Positions 1 to 12,270 of a DNA stretch of 64,000 nt are shown here, one piece after another. Each line of letters opens with the position of its first letter. Position 1 is the stretch's first letter. The position numbers and the translations under genes were made by a program. The DNA comes from Strigops habroptila (lineage: Eukaryota > Chordata > Aves > Psittaciformes > Psittacidae). The stretch lies in NCBI RefSeq assembly GCF_004027225.2, contig NC_044277.2, positions 65,124,400 through 65,188,399 on the forward strand, written 5' to 3'. Under the pieces are notes generated by a model. It was not told where the DNA came from and made no database searches. It was given only the letters and a program-made list of their open reading frames with translations.

Positions 1-972
1 GTCCACACAGCTCTGAGGCAGGTCTTGGGAATGACTTCTATTTACCTGCGGGATGTGTAACCTATTTTTTTATGCCTTCTAGACAAAAAGATAGCATTTG
101 CTCATGAAAGCTGATGCACCTCCAAGCTGCTGTTAAACATATCAGGAAGCATGCAAAGGGCCTAAGGCACAATGTTAAATGCCACCTCTAATCTCTGAAG
201 TGACACATTGAAGGATCTCTGCCCCTCCACTGGCTAGTGCACAAGGGGCTGTGCAACCACATTTACTTGACCGCTCTGGGGTTTCCACCACGAGGACTGC
301 CATTGCAGGCTGGCTTTTCTGAACTGTGAAAGCAGAGGGATGGATACCTGCCTAGGCACCCTGCTGCACTGGAAAGTAATGTCTAGGGCTTTCTGCAGCG
401 TATTCGGAAATTGTAATCTCCAATCCCATCATGAGACAACTTGTGGCCTCCAGTGTGACAAAAATGATAACTACCTACATCTGCAGAGGTGAAGGTAAAG
501 ACAGAAAACTACAAATCAAAATTTGTGAAGCGCTTTTACAGGAACACATACCTGGTAGCAGAAGGTTGTTGTGATGTTAAAAGATACTCAGTGGGATATG
601 AACTGGCAGCAAAAATGTTCACAGTGATTTTGATCTGCCTACACAGATGTTGACAGACCCCAGAGTGGGAAAATCCACACAAGTGGAATATCGTGTTCAG
701 GACATCTCATTGACAAACTGGAGTGAGACCACAGAAGCGCAACAAACAGTGAGCATTGCTTTGGAGCACAGGGGAAGATGCCTGGTCTGTCTGCATAAGA
801 CAAGCTGTAGCCTGGCACAAAACTAAATATTCATTTGAACCTGGAGATGGGTTTCAGGTTTAAAATTATTACAAACTTGTCTTTGAAATTATGTGTGGAT
901 TCTCTCCACATTAACATATGAACTGTTGTCCTAGAAATTAATCTCCACCCCACTGAAAACAAAACCTGAGTT
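1..972. other. Unique AT-rich sequence, no gene seen
   Basis: No open frame of note, no recognisable repeat and no convincing splice pair was seen. The interval ends at the tail of a CR1 relic. Confidence 0.5.
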
Positions 973-1124
973 TCATAGAATCATAGAATGGTTTGGGTTG
1001 GAAGGAACCTTAAACATCATCTGGTTACAATCTGCCTACCACTGGCAAGGACACATTCCATTAGACCAGGTTCCTCAAAGCCCCATCCAACTTGGCCTTT
1101 AACATTTTCAGGGACAACTTTCAG
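973..1124 (-). mobile_element. CR1 LINE 3'-end fragment, severely 5' truncated
   Basis: The plus strand begins with two tail octamers (TCATAGAATCATAG), then GGTTTGGGTTGGAAGGAACC. It continues through the region complementary to the CR1 3' UTR and the last codons of ORF2 (CCATCCAACTTGGCC, near 1083). The tail at the left means the element is transcribed on the minus strand. Only about 150 bp survive, as is usual for target-primed reverse transcription that stops early. Point changes and small indels relative to the better copies in this window make it an older insertion. The short plus-strand open frame across it is a by-product and not a gene. Confidence 0.9.
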
Positions 1125-4100
1125 TTGTTCTAGCTTCAATTTCAGTTCATTAAATCATATTAAACATCTGTGAGCAAACTGAAGAGCCCATTACCAACAT
1201 TGCCCTGAAATACTCATAGGCTTAAACTTGGTACCTCCTAACTCTCTGATAAAATAAGAAGTTTCTAAATTGTGCTTGGGGCTTCTCTGTGGGCATTTGC
1301 AATGCTATCAGCAGCTAGTCTGAACTCTGGACACTGAAGTGGGGACATGTTTCCAAATATAGCAGTACCAATGCTACATGCAGTAATAATATGAACTTTC
1401 AACTTTAATTTAGTATTTTCTTCTATATACCTCAAGGGATTGTATTTAGTCCCTTTAGTCAAAAGCAGAATATGTAGATAGTAGTAAATGAAAACTAGTC
1501 TGAGAGAAAAAATGAATCCTCTAAACTAGTAATCATGAAATAGGATAAATTTTTTACAGAAAGGTAAACAACTATTAGCAGAAAATCTAGTAGATAGAAA
1601 AAAAAAGTGAAATTAAAATATTGAAAATAGAGCTGGCCACATCTTCATAAGTGGAAGCATTCTGAAAAATGGTCACATATTCCTTCGTCAAGAAATTACT
1701 ATTTCTCTTTTATTTAGCTTTTCACTATGAAAATGGAGTCATCCTTTGTTGGAGAGTTTGTCATTTTATATTATATCAAACTGCCATGATGTCCTAACAG
1801 CTGTTTAGACTTCTGTAGGTGATGAGTTTTAAGAAAGATGAGCAAAAAAAGTGTATAACAGGTGGTATTACACTGCTTTATTCTTTAGCATTAACTGAAT
1901 TTTCATGTCCAGAGTGCTCAGTTATATTTTGAATAACAAGCTACTTTGTAAAATAAAATAACAACACATACAATATTCTAAAAGTAACACACTTTTTAAG
2001 AGGATCTGAAGTCAAAAGGGAAACTTACTTGGTAATTCCAAAGGACCATTGAAAATCTTTCCTAATTTTTAGAAGGAAGATTTATTCTGTGATTTTAATA
2101 GAATTTGTTCTCTTCTGACTAGCTTGAAAACACTTGTATTATGCAGGTTTAAACTACTTTAAATAAACATTTTTCTGCTCAATCAGGTTTTAGATGTTGG
2201 TGTTGCAGCATCATGAATCTTGTAAGGGATTTTTTTTGTGGGAAGAGGAGATTAGTGATCAGCGGTTTTCAAAGGCAAGAAGATTGAGAAAATTGTTAAA
2301 CAAAAAGGTAGAAAAGCTCCATTCCAGAAGATTAAAAAAATAGTCTATTCATTCTGTATCTTTTATTACATTTCCTGCATCCTCATCAGAATCAGCTTAG
2401 ATCTGTCCCCTTTTAGAAATGACAGGCAAATGATGGCCTACTATCTGATGAATGCATTATAATTCCTATTTTCTGCTTTCTCAGAATAAAGAAATGGTGT
2501 TGAAAACTTTCAGATACTCTTTATAATTTTCATGAATGGAGAAAATGGGTGCTATTTGTGGAAAAAAACTGTTGTGGTTATTTGTCTGCAAATTGGTGTA
2601 TTTGTTTTGTTAGTTTAAATATTCTGCACGCACTCCCTCTGGAAATACCTTCTGTTGGGAGAAACTGATTGGAGACTGAGGCACCAATTTCAGAAAGCAT
2701 CCTTAATTCCAACCAGCAGTGCAAGACCCCATCAAAATGTAAATTTGATCCTGAACTTGGATAGCCTTCTGTTCCTTCTTTTAGAATGAGGGACACAGCA
2801 GTGAATTTCTACAGAAAGGGCTTCTTCAGAAACTGACCAGCTAATTATATATTTTAGTTCTGTCATAGGGCTGAAGTTGAGGAATAGCATTTCTGTCACC
2901 TCCTACACCATACAAATTATTTTCAGGAGGAAAAAGGGAAACAAAAAGCAATAAATATAAATGAATAAAATACATGTCTAGCTATTAATGGAAGTCCTCT
3001 AATTTCATGAATAATATTAATCTTCAGTTAAAGCATTGTATTTGCAATATTGTAAGCATTTTTATGTAATCTCAGCATTTTGCCAACAAGTATGTTAGCT
3101 ATTTTTCTCTTGCTTGTATACAGATGACCTTCAACAAAGACACAAGCAGAAAACTGATTTTTTTATATATAGAAGCTCATGAACAAAAGGTCTGTTCTTG
3201 GTATCCTTTTTCACAGGACCCATGCATTTAAAATGTTGTAGGCTTCATTTCATTTTATGCTGACTGGGGTGTTTACTATTGTCATGTTATTAACCTTGCT
3301 TTAAGAAGGCTTTTATAACATCAGTATTAGAGTTTATTGCTAGTCTTAGCTGTGATATACAGTTCATGGCCTTATTAAAGGATGTGTCCTGCCCTTGAAA
3401 TTCCCCGGAATCAGTAAATAATATAGATAGTGTTGCAGAAAAACAAGGCACACTTCTCTCTTTAAGTAGTCAAATAAAACCATGGACATACATGTTTTCT
3501 TTAGTCTTCTTTGTAGAAGAGAAGTTTGAAGATGATCTGACTTCTTGGAAAATTAATAATGGGTTAGAAACTTTATAATTAAAATCCATCCCATGAAGCA
3601 AACAAATGACATGCATCACCTGTTGTTTGTCCATTTCACATGAGTTTGTTGGTGTCAGGTCTGTTTCCAATGGATGAATTGCCACCTAATACCTCAGAGT
3701 TGACATATGTTTCTACCCTCCTTTGAATCAAGAAACACAGCAAGCATGGGGAATGTATTACTTTTTGACTGTATGTTATTCATTAAAGAATAAAAGAGAA
3801 TAAACTTTCTGGATGGCCAGATTCACAACTCTTGAGTTCAATTTATTTTTTTACTGGTGTAAAATAGTCACAAAACCTGAAAAAAATTGTTCAATTTGAA
3901 CCTTCAAAAGCACACTGAATAACAAGTCTGAGATGTTTCAAGATTTCTGTGAGCCCTATAGGTGACTCCTGCTTCTTCCACATGAGCAGGTTTGGTACCC
4001 AAAGCCATCTAGAGAGTTACCTCTAGGAATAGGGCTTAATCCCCTCATCATGAAGTCCATCAGCTTTCTACATTCTTGATTTTACATACCACCTTCCACT

Positions 4101-5074
4101 GCAGATGCTAGCCTGTATAACGCTCTGCATTGAAAAGAACTGGCAGAAGAGCTTCAGGACTGAAAACCACGCTCTTTCCCATGTCTGCCTTAATGTCTTT
4201 GGCCCTACCTAGATAAACAATTTGCCTGCAGTTTTTTCCAGGAAACATTCCTACTTTCACTGTGGAGAAAATTTACTTCTGCAGACTGCTGAGATTTGCC
4301 TCTTCAATACTTTCTAGCCTCACATTGTATCAACATAGCCATCATGCATGAAAACATTCCTACATTTTTTTAATACTGTCCCTTTAGTCGGCGGGTTTAA
4401 TCCACTGCCTTTCATCTTTCTACAAAGCTATAAGGATATTATTTAAAGGTCACATATGAATCTAGCTTACTCTAAGGAACCATATTCCTTAAGGCTTGTT
4501 GTCTAGTTAAAATCAAACGTAACACAGAGCAGAACTGTTGGGTTAGTGCTTATTTAAGTGCTTTTCAGCCTGTAGCATCTGAACTTTATACATTTGCATT
4601 CTGTTTGAGAAGCATGAAATAGATATCCTCTCCATTACCATGTTCACCTCTGATATTGCTTGTACCTCATCCAGCTCTGATGCAATCCCTCCAGACCACA
4701 TGTTGAGTACATTGAGATTTTGGGTACTTGTAGTTGGTGTACATAGCAGCAAGCTACCCTGAATGCACTGTGAGACATACATAGATTAGACAACTTGTGT
4801 TATAAACGGGCATTTTATATGTCTTTCTATAAAATATAATAATCTCATTTTAAGCTTGATTATCCATTTAAGGTCTATGGAGGGCTTCAATGGAAATAAG
4901 AAGCAGCTCATATTATTTTGTCTGAGCATAACTAAATTTCGTGATGTACTCAAGGCTTAATCTAAAAATTAATGATCTACAGAGAACATTCAATTAAACT
5001 AATTTTTTGTTTGTGTATCTTAGCTATGTAATAAAAACCTCAAGTCATGAATTGCATATAGGTGAAAAGTATTA
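1125..5074. other. Unique AT-rich sequence, no gene seen
   Basis: About 4 kb at low GC with many A- or T-rich runs. Open frames are below 80 codons and show no recognisable domain. No repeat family was recognised by eye, although old, diverged elements cannot be excluded without a library search. Confidence 0.45.
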
Positions 5075-5131
5075 AATATACAAATATTTAATATTTGTAT
5101 ATTAACATATACAAACATATTTGTATATGTT
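5075..5131. repeat. Two adjacent AT-rich hairpins
   Basis: The first inverted repeat pairs 5075-5087 (AATATACAAATAT) exactly with 5091-5103, leaving a three-base centre. The second pairs 5104-5115 (AACATATACAAA) exactly with 5120-5131, leaving a four-base loop CATA. The hairpins abut without a gap, so 57 bp can form two consecutive stems. The arms of the two hairpins share the core ATATACAAA, so the unit may have arisen by local duplication or template switching. Confidence 0.85.
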
Positions 5132-5355
5132 TATTGTATTCAAATATACAATAGAACTCATAGTTTGTAGCATTACCTCAACTGTGGTAAAGACAGGATC
5201 ATCAAAACCCCAAAATACTTGATTTTATATGAAATGTTATAGCAGGAGGAAAATTTTTTTTTTTCCACAGAAGTAAATGGTACCAAATCTCTACTGTAAT
5301 TTTGAAAATCAATGTTTAAGTTATAGGAAAATAATTATTTTTTCTTTTCATATAG

Positions 5356-5678
5356 AAAGATGGACTACACTTCACCCAATTATACATGGTGGGTCACACA
5401 GATTTAATTCACTCAAGAGGCTGTGTAGACAGAATGAAAAACTAGAAAGGCTACTTCAAAGCTGAAAATTGTCCTGCAGTGGGACCACACCACAGTCAAG
5501 CTGAAAAGACTAAAGTTCTTAGCTGTTGTACTAGTGGAATCAGAAATGCTCTCACCATCAGCAAATTTTGTACAATATCTGAGGTGAAAGCAAGGTATGA
5601 CATGCTTCCCTCTCTTAAAGTACATTTCCAATTTGTTAGAGTCCCACTAATGCTCTGTGATAAACCTTTTTCAACCAG
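5356..5678 (+). other. Exon-like block with strong splice signals (unproven)
   Basis: A pyrimidine-rich acceptor (ATTTTTTCTTTTCATATAG, AG at 5354-5355) precedes the block. A perfect donor, CAG|GTAAGT, ends it at 5678. No single frame is open across the whole 323 bp: the frame open at the 5' side stops at 5465, and another is open from 5479 to the donor. If transcribed it would therefore more likely be a noncoding or alternatively spliced exon than a coding one. A shorter exon starting after the weak acceptor near 5477 would be open throughout. The donor is itself preceded by the pyrimidine-rich CCTTTTTCAACCAG, so it could also be read as a joined acceptor/donor. No protein family was recognised. 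Confidence 0.25.
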
Positions 5679-8600
5679 GTAAGTGCTAGAATTAAGCAAA
5701 TAAAGCAAAAAATTTTTGGCTTTTTCAGTGTATGGAAATATTTTATCTTTTAAAACTACTAAGAAGCTATATGTTACTTTCCCAGTATTTGAAACCATAT
5801 TGTAACAATATTCACCAGTTGTTCTGCTGCTTTAATCTTCACTCTGCAGTCTCATTTCACACACTACTGCTGCTTTCAAGATGGGACTTCCTATAAATTC
5901 AGTTAGAAAAGTCAGTCAAATCCCTTCAATATAAAATATTCCATAGCGGAAGTTATGGAACAAACACAAAATGTATATGTACAATAACAACATAATTAAC
6001 GTACACATTGTCAGTCAATACATTGCCATAGCGTTCCAAAAGTATCTCATAAATGAAATGACAACTTGTCTATTTCCTATACTAACGCATCATGCCAAGT
6101 TTTCGGCTTGTATGTGTTACTGGAGTTATATCATGGTGAAGAGAAATGCATTTTCCCCAAGTAGGCCATCAGATGGACTTTTTTTAAAGTAGTATAGACA
6201 CGGTGGATGTTCTTCTTTGTATGGATCTATGATGTGTCGGTTAGGATAAGGTTTGTTATTCATAAATTACTCAGTAGTCTTCCTACAATCCTATTAGGTT
6301 TGGTGCTCTGTTGTACTTCCTGCTGCTGCAAAAAAAAGGCAGTTGTGGAACTGATCCCTGGACTGTTATCTGACACCAAGACAAGACCTTGCACAGATGT
6401 GTTATGTGCTTACATTTATGCTCTCTGAGTGGCCCCATGGACACCACAGATAAAAGGAATGAAGGTTGCCATGATGTCAGAGACACTACTCCCTCCCTTC
6501 CAAATACCATTGCACTGCACAAATCCAAACACATTTTTGCTGCTCCATATTCTCTCTTTCACCCATCCCATCTCACTAGTTCTGCACAACAAAAACTGCC
6601 ACAAGCAGCTCATGTTAGTAAGACTTGACAAGCTGATGCAAAGACTGGCCAGGCTTTTTTACTATGTTCTGTCCCAGTGTTGAAAAGATACATTATGATT
6701 TCATTAGCTGTATGACTTACTACTGATTCTACCTTCTCTTGCTTTAATTAATGCTAATTTGACTACAGTGTTGAATGAATTGTGTGTGCAGATTTTAGAG
6801 CTCTTCAAAATCTCTCTCTGAAAGCAGTAAGTCAGGTCTCAGAACAAAACTTTCAAAAGGACTGTCTCTTAAAAGGTTGAAGTAGACAGAGAGGAACTGT
6901 TCCAGCATGACTGAGCACACACAGTACTGAAAATTGGCCAGTGTTGTTGCAAGTGGTTACAGCTAATTCAGTAGTTGGTGTTAGAAAATTATGAAAAAAG
7001 AGAGTAGGTTTAATTAGTTTAACACAACTAGTTTCACCCTTCCCTCATCTTAGACCTGCATTCTCATTAAAAAATGAAATTGGTCTGTGTCCCTTACAGA
7101 GGTTATATTTTGCTGGATTCCTTCAAAACCAAAACTATCAGTAGAATGAACATTCATCATTCCCAAACCACACTCATTCTCACATTCTAGTTTTCAGCTT
7201 GCTTTTATATGTACATATGAATGATCTGTCCAAATATTCTGCTGAATCCATACTAATAAACTGCATTGGTATTTGCATACCATATGCTCACTTAAGGGCT
7301 TAATTACACTTTGTTCCACAAAGAAGTATTTTTAAAAAATTAACATTTGTCAGCTAATTATTTTTCCTGACTTGTTTACTTTTTCATTTTGCTTCATTTT
7401 TAATTTATACAAGACCTCTTTGTGGCTCGTTTCATTTTCCAAAGAATGATAATAACTGAGGCTCTAATACCTCAAGCACTCAGGCATATCCTTTAGTTTA
7501 TTCACCTGAGCAGTCATCAAAGATTTCTATGCACAAAGTGAGGAAAGTTACACATGAGCATAAATTGTTCCAGTTTTAATGCTGAAATATACACATATAC
7601 TACACATATTACATAAACTACACCCTGCAAAAACTGGAGCTTAACTAGAAAAAAAGCCTCCACAACAGCAATCTCAAATTACATGTTTGTCAGGATTGAC
7701 AGAGGTACATCACCCATCTTTCTTTCAAATTCCACAAGATATTTTAGGACTTATTCTCATATAGTCATACGAGTCATACTGAACACATGAATTCAAGCTT
7801 CATCTAATCCAAATATTGATCAGAAGATAAAACTTGTTGTATACACATATATATACACACGCACATATAGCTGCCTGCTGGGATATAATAGCGTCCCTGA
7901 CTAGAAGAGTATCAAAAGGTCAACTTCATCAGGCACTCAGGACATGCAACTATTGCAGATTCACCTATATGTTTCAAAAAGCATACTGACAGATCATTTC
8001 AGATAATGTAATTCTTCTAAAAAACATGGGCCTGGGGCTCACAGGACATTCAAAAAGAAGTTAAAGAGAAGTAAATTAACTACACAAAAGAATGATGTTT
8101 CACATGATTTTTTTTTCCCTTGTCTAATACACAGAAATTTCACAAGGAGTACAGTTCTCACATAGAAAGTCACAACAAACAGAGCAGGCTCTGTATGGCC
8201 AACATAGCCCTTTAGATTACAATATCTTGATACCAACTCTCCAACAGGTACAACACAATACTGGAATCCAAGGATATGCTTGCAACTTGTTCAGGGACAA
8301 CCTGGAAAATACAGGAACATGTTTCTTAAAACAGCTTGGATTTCAGCACAAACTGAAAAGCCCACCCAGAATTCTGCATACACGCTTGCCAACTGAAACC
8401 ACAGGAAACATGAAGGTAGTCTGGCTTTGGTTTTCTGAGCTCCAAATCTGTCTCTGGATTCCTGTGTGCCTCTATCCTTACTACAAATTAACTTACCTGC
8501 TTCTACCATCATACTGGTTTATCACTGGCAAATCCAGGAAAACCAAACAAGTGAGTCGGAAGAACCTTAAGCAGGTACCTACAAGTAAACTCCATGGTAG

Positions 8601-11574
8601 TATATACTGCAGCTATCTTATCTGTTTTTAAGAAACCCCATGTAAGGACAAAGGATGGTATTTTGCTGTGGTGGATACGAATTGCTGCTTGTGAAGTACA
8701 TGAAGCTTCTTTTTTCTTCACTGATAAAGGCAAGACATTAAGAATGGCACCTAAAAGGAAGTCTACTAGAATAGACAGCCTGGGGATGTAGAGATATCTC
8801 CCAGAACAGGTTAGATATATGCCTGTGGCAACTACATTGATAGGACTGATTGTCTCAGTGCAGAGACTGGAATATAAGGACCCCTCGAGATCCAGCTTTT
8901 ACACAGGTCTATGCAGACATCATAACATCCTCTAAATCATTTTCAGGGCTTCATTACTGTCATTCTGGAAAACAGGGGTGATGTTCCGGAGCGTTCTTAC
9001 TGCAGTACAAAACCATTTTCTTTCATCCCATCCACCTGGACAGCAATTTGTCCACTTCTCTTTACAGCAATCTTTTTCATATCTCACCTTGTTATAAAGT
9101 TTCTCCCATTTTCTCTCCTTCATCTCAAATAACTCTGATTGCTTCAGACTTCCCTTTTCAGCTTGTTTTCTCACCTCATCATTCTTGTCTTTGTCCTTTC
9201 TATTTATTGTAATTGACCTTCATCTTTCTTCAGTGTAGCATCCAAAGATGATCACAAGGTTCAGGACCTTACATCTTCTCAAAGAAGTAAAATGGTAATT
9301 TCATTCATGTTGCACTTATAGTGCTGTTTGCTTTCTCTCAAATGGTACTTGCAGCCCCACAGTATTGTTTCCTAATGCTATGGTTTCAGTGCCCCTCACA
9401 GCATTTACTACAGAAAAGCCAGCTACTCTGTGTTGTGTGCTTGCACAGCTGATGACACATATCTAGGTATAAAACCTTCCTACCTGAAAACTAGAGGTAG
9501 GAATCTAATCTTCATGTGAAGATTTTTCCATTTGCTCAGTTTTTTCCAAATTTTAGGCTTATCTTTAAACATATTCACAGGCCCTCACCTAAATATGGGG
9601 TTTCTATGTATGGAGCTTATTCCCTGTAATGAAAACCAAATTATTAATTAATATATTGAATAAAATTGGACTCAGCATAACTCTCTGAAGAACCCAAATT
9701 CTGTGACTGAACCATTAATAACTGCTATTTAGTACATTTTTATCACTATTTTACAGTTTTTCTTTTAGTGAAAGATCTAAGTATATAGTTTTTTCCAGTA
9801 TATTGGAATGCAATTTATTTTACATGGTATCTTTAATACAAACTTCCTCCTAAATCACCTGGAAGAAGTCTATGCAAATCGGAACCTGTATTGCACTTTA
9901 GCAGAAAAATACAAGTGTAAAGATAGTGTTTAAACAATAAGGGAGAGCATTGTCACATCTAGGTAACAGGAAAAGGGTGCAGAACATAAAATATTTAGCT
10001 TTTTGCTACATTTATTTAATTTCCAAGTTGTAAAAAGAAGGGGAGCTTATGAGGCAAAAAAGTTTAAACTGTTCCAAAAGGTAGGCAGTGTGGAAAGAAG
10101 TGTGTTGTAGTATTATGATTAGGAATAAGGAACAGGAAGGCTCTGAAATGAGAGGAGGGGAGAGAAGAAGACAAAGATAGGTTTGAATTTCTCCTGACAG
10201 GTGGAGCACAGGATATGCAAAGAAGCAATTGCAGCTCTCATTATGGAGTTATTCGGGACCTACTGAATTAAGCAAAGCTTTACAGTGATAAGAAATACAC
10301 TTACCAAAGAATGTTCATCAGTGAAGAAATGCCAGAGGGCAGGGATTTTAGCTGTTTAGCTTCTCACTGGTGGTTGTACAAAAATGTTATTGGGATTGGT
10401 CAAATGCTATGGACTGAGTGCTCGGTGTGGCTGCTACCTCTGTAGGGCTAATGAGAAGCGATATTCTGGTTCCCAGTCCCAAGACAGGCTAGAACACCTC
10501 CATGGAGATTTAAAGCAAGTCCTGTTACATATTAGGAAACTCAAGTACTTCTGGGCTCAATGAAGAACCTCCAATGGATTCTCCACTTCAACCCAGGGCT
10601 ACTTTACATAATACTTCTGGAACAGACCAGCTAGGAAAAATTCCCTAGAAGAAACCCACACAAGAGGAGAATTCCCTCATAGAAGCAGAATAAAAGGCTG
10701 CAGTTGCATTATTAGGCATAATAAGAAAGGTTTGAAAGGTGCCAGAGGTCTGGAAGCAGCAGGAGAAAGCAGAATCAAAGTACAAAACAAACTGGTTTGT
10801 TAACATCCGAGTAAACCTCCTTCAGCAGCACAACTAATTTTAAATAAACAGAATAAAGTTGCTGGAATAATCACAGAATCAGAGACATCAACCTGGAGTC
10901 TAGAAAGCACATCGTACCGAAAGAAGTCTTAAAAATCTCCATATTTGACCCTTAGGAGGACTGACACATTATGGAAGGTACGTGAACCAGCCCAACCCAA
11001 TAATCTGAAGTGAAATATCTTGTTCTGCCTGTGTTAGAGCAGGACAGGTGGTCAAGAATAACAGCAAGTTGAGGAGACACATAGCAACACCAAGGCAAAA
11101 CAGGTAAAATGAACAGTAAGTGCAGGGTGTGCTGTGTTGCATGCTGAAGTTAAGTTTTAATTCTCCCCACACGCTGTTTATGGACCCTGAGCAGCAGACT
11201 CTGGACTATGAATTGTACTTCAATACACCAGCACAGATGCTGCAGAGCCTTTTCTAGATGAAGTCACTACTGACTTACCGTGTGTCTATACTCTGATAAC
11301 AGCTGCGCAGAGATTATCCAGGTCTTCCTGGCCATGTAGTGGTAGCTAGCTATAACTTGAGAACCAACTCTTTCTGATTTTATCTTTTCTTTTCAGACAA
11401 TTTTATTTTTCTTTCTTTTGAACATTAGAATCTTCCGGTTTTGATATGGCAGGCCTTTCCTTTTGCTTTATTTGGTCAAAAAAACAATGCAGATTTTCAA
11501 ATTGAAAATTTTCATCTAGACACAGTTCAGCATTGAATTGCATTTTCTCATGCTCCAGGGAAGTGGGAGCAATT
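5679..11574. other. Unique AT-rich sequence with minor simple repeats
   Basis: No gene is supported. A short TA/CA-rich stretch lies near 7840-7868. At 10867-10885 the bases AATCACAGAATCAGAG resemble a decayed CR1 tail but lack a convincing continuation. The 134-codon frame at 8227-8631 has no recognisable domain and no splice or promoter context, and is treated as chance. Confidence 0.45.
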
Positions 11575-11673
11575 AATCATAGAATCATGGAATCATAGAA
11601 TCGTGGAATCATAGAATCGTAGAGTCATAGAATCATAGAATAGTAGAATCGTAGAATCATAGAATCGTAGAAT
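11575..11673. repeat. Expanded CR1 tail microsatellite
   Basis: About eleven imperfect units of the CR1 3' tail, mostly AATCATAG or AATCGTAG with a spacer base, occupy roughly 100 bp directly beside the 3' UTR of the next element. The other CR1 copies here keep only two to five units. Several variant units (ATCATGG, ATCGTGG, GTCATAG, ATAGTAG) are interspersed, which points to expansion followed by mutation. Confidence 0.85.
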
Positions 11674-12270
11674 GGTTTGGGTTGGAAGGGACCTTTAAGA
11701 TCAACTTGTTCCAACTCCCCTGCCATGGGCAGGGATACCTTCCACTAGACCAGGTTGTTAAAAGCTTCATCCAGCCTGACCTTGGACACTGCGAGGGATG
11801 GGACAGCCACAGCCTTCCTTGGGCAACCTGTGCCAGTGTCTCAGCACCCTCATAGTAAAGAATTCTTTATTAATATCTAATCTAAATCTACCTTCTTTCA
11901 GTTGAAAGCCATTTCCGCTTGTCCTGTCACTACTGTCTTTGTAAAAAGCCCCTCTCCAGGTTTCTTGTAGGCCTCCTTTAGGTGCTGGAAGGCTGCTCTA
12001 AGGTCTCCTCTGAGCCTTCTCTTCTCCAGGCTAAAGAAGCCCAACTCTCTCAGCTGGTGTGATTGGCAAACTTGCTGAGGGTGCACTTGATCCCACAAAG
12101 ATATTAAACAGCACGGATCCCAGTACCGCCCCCTGAGGAACACCACTAGTCACCTGTCTCCACTTGGATATCGAGCTGTGACCACAAATCTCCAAGTGCA
12201 GCCATCTAGCCAATTCTTTATTTACCCACTCAGTGGTCCATCTATCAAATCCATGCCTCTCCAATTTAGC
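11575..12270 (-). mobile_element. CR1 LINE copy, 5' truncated with internal ORF2 deletion
   Basis: After the expanded tail comes a 3' UTR with GGTTTGGGTTGGAAGGGACC, then ORF2 remnants on the minus strand. From the 5' side these are a reverse-transcriptase stretch with SGVPQGAVLGSVLFNIF (12031-12264 frame), a degraded catalytic segment (FANHT where the family has FADDT), then directly [18 protein letters not shown], which belongs near the C-terminus. About 450 bp present between these two blocks in the copy at 23.7-25.2 kb are absent, with a join near 12050. Stops and frameshifts follow. The copy is dead and of the same variant group as the 1-kb and 23.7-kb copies. Confidence 0.9.

Noticed and set aside
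8227..8631. 134-codon plus-strand frame
   Set aside because: No recognisable domain, promoter, splice context or compositional bias; overlapped by frames on the other strand.
10867..10920. Possible CR1 3' end (AATCACAGAATCAGAG)
   Set aside because: Only the tail-like bases match; the expected GGTTGGAA block is not convincing.
11575..11673. Regularly spaced short repeats as a CRISPR-like array
   Set aside because: The units are the CR1 tail octamer; there are no unique spacers and the DNA is eukaryotic.
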